From: JANOAR01 sp031411235
GTDB lineage: Bacteria > Verrucomicrobiota > Verrucomicrobiia > Verrucomicrobiales > Verrucomicrobiaceae
Assembly: GCA_031411235.1 (NCBI GenBank)
Contig: JANOAR010000212.1
Coordinates: 1-42,218, forward strand
Reading direction: 5' to 3'
DNA: 42,218 bases
The notes under the pieces were generated by a model. That model was not told the DNA's origin and did not search any database. It worked only from the letters and a program-made list of their open reading frames with translations. Of the stretch, positions 39,324 through 42,218 are shown piece after piece. The translations under genes were made by a program, and so were the position numbers. How positions within the stretch are numbered: the first letter of the stretch is position 1; the number at the start of each line of letters is the position of its first letter.

Positions 39324-41183
39324 GTGTCAGCGCGCAAAGACAACGAATGGCTCGACCTCCTGCACTCGCTGCTTCGCGGGTGGCGTGAGTTGAAAGGCGC
39401 GACGGTGCAGACGGCGCTCGATCCTTTCCCCCTGCGCCACACGTTACGCGACTATTCCTGGGTGAAGCTGAAGGCGGATTTGCGGGCCGCTTTTAGCGTG
39501 TCGTTGCTTGATCTGCCACAGGGCATGGCCTATGCCACCGTGGCGGGTTTGCCCTTGCAGTATGGCACCACTTGCTCAGCCATCTCCGCAGGCACGGGGC
39601 CGCTGCTTTCCAGCTCCCGGCACACGATTCTAGGCCCCACGAATGCCACGGCCTTCATGGTCTTCTCCTACTTCGCTGCCTTCCCTGATATGGATCGGCT
39701 CATGCTCATGCCGCTGCTCGTTTTCATGGTGGGAGCGCTGCTCATTGCGGGTGCCTACCTTCGAGTTGCCGACCTCGCCCAGTACATCAGCCGCACCGTG
39801 GTAGTCGCGTATGTCTCCGGCGCGGCCATGCTGATCATTGCCAATCAGTTGCCGCATGTGCTCGGCATCAAGCTCGTCACCATCGCCGTGGATGGCAGCC
39901 CAACAGCGCCTCGCACCTTGCCTGGGATCGGGGTGCAATTGATCTCCCAGCTCAGCCAGACGCAGTGGCAGAGTGTGTTGGTGGGCGTGCTCACGGGCGT
40001 TATTTGGTGGCTCACGAAACGGCTGCGCCCTGGGTGGCCAGCTTTTATCATCGCACTCATTGGCGGGTCTTTTTGCGCTCGCATCATGGTCTGGAGCGGC
40101 AGCGACGTAGAGACCTTTGCCGATGCCTTGTTCAGTTGGCGTACCTTGTTGCCGCCCTTTCCCGACTTCACCTCGCTGGCTTTTCTGCCCGAGTTTAGCC
40201 GCTTGTTTGGTCTCGCTGTCGCGGTGGCGTTTTTAGCGACCTTGGAAAGTTCAGCGATGGCTAAAAACCTCGCCAGCAGGAGCGGCGAGAGCGTGGATCC
40301 CAACCAAGATATGCTGAGCCTCGGCGTGGCAAATCTCGCTTGTGCGTACTTTAGTGGAATGCCCGCCTCGGGTTCCCTGACACGCTCGGCTCTGAACTTC
40401 AATGCGGGTGCGCAGACGCCGATGGCGAGTGTATTCAATGGCTTACTCTGTCTCATGGGCGCACTCACCCTGGGCCCGCTCATCGGCTACCTGCCGCGTG
40501 CCTCGTTGGCGGTGCTAGTCATGCTGGTGGCGGCGTCACTGCTCAATAGCAGGCACATCCGCATCGCCATGATGGCGACCAACTCCGATGCCATCGTCTT
40601 CCTCGTCACCTTCATCGCCACGCTGCTGGTGCCCTTGCACGTGGCTATCTTTACGGGCGTCGGTGTCTCGATCATCCTCTACCTGCGCAAGGCTAGCCAG
40701 CCATCGCTCGTGGAGTACGAGTTCAACAAAGAAGGCCATCTTGCGGCAGCGGAGCCCGGTGTGCGCCGCGATCCTTCGATCTCCATCGTGCATGTCGAGG
40801 GCGAGCTGTTCTTTGGGGCCGCAGAGTTATTCCGCACCCAGATCCAACGCATCTGCTCCGATGCCAATCTACGCATCATCATCCTGCGGCTGAAAAATGC
40901 TCGCCACCTGGATGCCACCAGCGTCATGGCCTTGGAAGAACTGGTGCAAGTGATGCGAGCCAATGGCCGCGACCTTATCGTCAGCGGCGCGATGAAGGAG
41001 GTCTATCGTGTGTTTCGCGACTCGGGATTAGTGGAGGTTATTGGCAGAGAAAATATTTTCCCAGGGAGTGCGGCAAATCCGAATCTAGCCACACGGCGAG
41101 CCCTGAAACGAGCCCAAGAAATCCTGGGTTCTGACCAGGCCGAGATTCACATTTACTACGACCCGGCGAAGGGGAGGGGATAA
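39324..41183 (+). CDS. SulP-family anion transporter with STAS domain
   Basis: A 619-residue membrane protein of the SulP/SLC26 family, which moves sulfate, bicarbonate or dicarboxylates across the inner membrane. Visible are the SulP N-terminal motif SVSLLDLPQGMAYATVAGLP, then GPTNATAFMVFSYFAAFP, VAVAFLATLESSAMAKNLAS and SGMPASGSLTRSALNFNAGA. A C-terminal STAS domain follows (about 490-600: SISIVHVEGELFFGAAELFR, NARHLDATSVMALEEL). The start is a GTG at 39324 (SARKDNEWLDLL); no nearby ATG fits. The substrate cannot be fixed from sequence; the family in bacteria often takes up bicarbonate or sulfate. Confidence 0.92.
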   Translation: MSARKDNEWLDLLHSLLRGWRELKGATVQTALDPFPLRHTLRDYSWVKLKADLRAAFSVSLLDLPQGMAYATVAGLPLQYGTTCSAISAGTGPLLSSSRHTILGPTNATAFMVFSYFAAFPDMDRLMLMPLLVFMVGALLIAGAYLRVADLAQYISRTVVVAYVSGAAMLIIANQLPHVLGIKLVTIAVDGSPTAPRTLPGIGVQLISQLSQTQWQSVLVGVLTGVIWWLTKRLRPGWPAFIIALIGGSFCARIMVWSGSDVETFADALFSWRTLLPPFPDFTSLAFLPEFSRLFGLAVAVAFLATLESSAMAKNLASRSGESVDPNQDMLSLGVANLACAYFSGMPASGSLTRSALNFNAGAQTPMASVFNGLLCLMGALTLGPLIGYLPRASLAVLVMLVAASLLNSRHIRIAMMATNSDAIVFLVTFIATLLVPLHVAIFTGVGVSIILYLRKASQPSLVEYEFNKEGHLAAAEPGVRRDPSISIVHVEGELFFGAAELFRTQIQRICSDANLRIIILRLKNARHLDATSVMALEELVQVMRANGRDLIVSGAMKEVYRVFRDSGLVEVIGRENIFPGSAANPNLATRRALKRAQEILGSDQAEIHIYYDPAKGRG

Positions 41184-41239
41184 GTGATGCCAATGGTTCT
41201 AAATTTGCAAAATGCGGCTTCGACGATAGTCTGATCAGC

Positions 41240-41437
41240 ATGAGCAACGAAGACTTGATTGCCGAACTCGCCCAACTCGATCTTGAAGAGCGGCGTAAAA
41301 TTGCAGGCTATCTGATCAACCTTAATAAAGGTTCAAATGAGGAACAACGCAGAGCCCACACGGCGGCTCTGCTGAGCGATCCACCACCTTCTCGCTGGAT
41401 AGCCATATCCCCCTCCTTGAGGGAGGAGAGCCATTAG
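41240..41437 (+). CDS. Short ORF, possibly a gene cut by a repeat
   Basis: A 65-codon ORF. The first 40 residues (MSNEDLIAELAQLDLEERRK, IAGYLINLNKG) are a plausible amphipathic helical N-terminus and resemble small antitoxin-like or addiction-module proteins in general style only. From about codon 45 the reading passes into repeat-rich DNA, and its stop codon TAG lies in the left arm of the palindrome at 41434. It may be a truncated remnant. Evidence for expression is weak. Confidence 0.4.
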   Translation: MSNEDLIAELAQLDLEERRKIAGYLINLNKGSNEEQRRAHTAALLSDPPPSRWIAISPSLREESH

Positions 41438-41476
41438 CCGGTGGTGAAGTGAGGAACGAACGTAACCACCGGCTAA
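41434..41476. repeat. Perfect 12-base inverted repeat
   Basis: TTAGCCGGTGGT (41434-41445) and ACCACCGGCTAA (41465-41476) are perfect complements around a 19-base loop. A smaller hairpin CCCTCC/GGGAGG lies just before it (41411-41426). An A-run rather than a T-run follows, so it is not a normal plus-strand terminator; it looks like a dispersed palindrome. Confidence 0.75.
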
Positions 41477-41666
41477 AAAAAACCGCTAAGTGGAAGCGCT
41501 TTTTGACCAACGTCCTTTGGACTGAGGCCATTCTATGCCAACCGAAAACAACCCGCAGACCACACAGGGTGCCTGAATGCCGATTCACGATTGCCAAGTG
41601 TGCAAATAAAATACTCAGCAAACACTTGTCTCTACATGGAGAGTGTGCAACTAATCCGTCGTTGGC
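41477..41666. other. Non-coding stretch, no gene seen
   Basis: Between the palindrome and the terminator no ORF with recognisable protein features is seen on either strand, nor a tRNA-like fold. Composition is less GC-biased than the neighbouring genes. Together with 41711-41839 it makes about 400 bases without a supportable gene. Confidence 0.6.
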
Positions 41667-41710
41667 AAAAAAAGAACCCGGCCCACCTTGCGGTGAACCG
41701 GGCCTTTTTT
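41667..41710. terminator. Probable bidirectional terminator
   Basis: A seven-A run, then CCCGG(CC)CACC, loop TTGC, GGTG(AA)CCGGG, CC and six T. The stem has one internal two-base mismatch. The flanking A and T runs would give a U-run on either strand. It separates the SulP/short-ORF region from the DUF3892 gene. Confidence 0.75.
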
Positions 41711-41839
41711 ATCTGACGCCACCCGAGAGCGACGATCAGCCTAGAGACCTGTAGTCTAGCGATTGTGTGGCGGAGGATCAACAACAAATCCTTGGCAGCG
41801 GCCAGCCTGCCAGGGCGCATCCACATCCAAAACTAGACT

Positions 41840-42127
41840 ATGGCTACAGACCATCAAATCAAGTGCATCAACAAGACTGACCGGCAGAGCGCCCATGAGC
41901 GCATTAAATCCGTCGGCGGCGTCAACCCCGACGGCCAACACTGGAAACTTAGCCTCAACGACGCCATCGAAGGCATCGAGTCGGGCAAATGGCGCTTCTT
42001 CGTGAGCGTCAACAATCAGTCCGTGTGGGTCATCGTTGCGAAAACGGTGCTGGGGCACAAATACCTCAAAACCCAAAACGACGGCGAGCAGCCCAACAAC
42101 CTGCTCAGCCTGCCCGAATGCCCATGA
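41840..42127 (+). CDS. DUF3892-family small protein
   Basis: A 95-residue protein fitting DUF3892: an N-terminal IKCINKTDRQSAHERIKSVG, then GQHWKLSLNDAIEGIESGKW, VSVNNQSVWVIVAKT, and the typical tail GHKYLKTQNDGEQPNNLLSL. DUF3892 has no established biochemical role; members are common near accessory genes. There is no signal or membrane segment. Its TGA overlaps by 4 bases the ATG of the next reading frame, whose product looks like an HsdS start, so the two are probably translated together. A terminator lies upstream, suggesting a new transcription unit starts in 41711-41839. Confidence 0.88.
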   Translation: MATDHQIKCINKTDRQSAHERIKSVGGVNPDGQHWKLSLNDAIEGIESGKWRFFVSVNNQSVWVIVAKTVLGHKYLKTQNDGEQPNNLLSLPECP

Positions 42128-42218
42128 ACACGATCCCCATTGGCCACATCGCAGAAGTCCGCATGGGGGTCACTCTGCGGGGTGGGGGCGCAACCGTCCC
42201 CGCCCCCCCGGGGGCAGC
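42124..42218 (+). CDS. Start of a type I restriction specificity (HsdS)-like gene, cut by the window edge
   Basis: Only 31 complete codons are present, beginning MNTIPIGHIAEVRMGVTLRG. This matches the usual opening of HsdS-type target-recognition proteins (IGDIAEVRMGVTLRG-style). The frame stays open to the window end. HsdS subunits choose the DNA sequence for type I restriction and modification. The ATG overlaps the DUF3892 stop (ATGA). The last 30 bases are extremely C/G-rich (CCCCGCCCCCCCGGGGG), which could be real or a sequencing or assembly error. The call rests on about 20 residues and needs the neighbouring sequence. Confidence 0.5.
   Translation, partial: MNTIPIGHIAEVRMGVTLRGGGATVPAPPGA

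Noticed and set aside
41449..41754. 101-codon open frame running through the terminator at 41667
   Set aside because: It is mixed repeat, non-coding and terminator DNA with no coding character.
1..42218. CRISPR arrays, tRNA or rRNA genes, insertion sequences
   Set aside because: No regularly spaced direct repeats, no cloverleaf with a matching T-arm, no rRNA-like sequence and no transposase motifs were seen on reading; only palindromic repeats were found.

Overview
The window is a GC-rich bacterial chromosome segment that most resembles a Verrucomicrobiota genome (Verrucomicrobiaceae or Prosthecobacter-like). This is inferred from gene content and style: a Tat-exported Gfo/Idh/MocA oxidoreductase beside a TIM-barrel sugar epimerase, a PQQ-propeller protein whose mature part opens DWPQWRGP, a very large secreted multidomain protein, an M81 (MlrC) hydrolase, and many different dispersed palindromes between genes. 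No rRNA, tRNA, CRISPR array, insertion sequence or integrase is visible. Nearly every gene lacks a Shine-Dalgarno sequence and instead has a C/T-rich stretch before its start codon.

Layout. 0-2.7 kb: a pentapeptide-repeat protein, a zinc-ribbon/one-helix protein of unknown function and a small lipoprotein. 2.7-8.9 kb (minus): a 2068-residue secreted mosaic protein with fibronectin, Ig-like, cyclophilin, calcium-repeat and formylglycine-enzyme-like modules. 9-13.3 kb (plus): an exported TIM-barrel protein, a DUF4112 membrane protein, TrmL, a LolD-like ATPase, a branched-chain aminotransferase and an McsA-like zinc/UVR protein. 13.3-16.6 kb (minus): an ABC-2-like permease, two tail-anchored proteins of unknown function, and GatC. 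16.7-18.4 kb: a Sel1-repeat protein with a strong terminator. 18.4-20 kb (minus): a PQQ-propeller protein. 20.1-23.5 kb: a small membrane protein, an M81 hydrolase translationally coupled to an EamA transporter, and a small exported protein.

23.6-27.3 kb carries three co-directional sugar-metabolism genes: an EboD-type sugar phosphate cyclase, a ketose-3-epimerase-like TIM barrel and a Tat-exported dehydrogenase, ending at a clear terminator. None of the other ebo genes is present, so this may be an undescribed cyclitol or modified-sugar pathway. 27.5-38.5 kb holds NagZ, a D-2-hydroxyacid dehydrogenase, a LOG-family protein, a Ski2-like helicase, an NDH-2/cNMP/CBS fusion, an ABC ATPase and Kup. 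This half is rich in palindromic repeats, and one lies in frame inside the helicase gene. 38.7-41.2 kb: an RppH-like Nudix enzyme and a SulP transporter with a STAS domain.

41.2-42.2 kb looks like accessory DNA: a short ORF closed by a palindrome, about 400 bases without a gene, then a DUF3892 gene overlapping by 4 bases the start of what looks like a type I restriction specificity (HsdS) gene cut off by the window edge.
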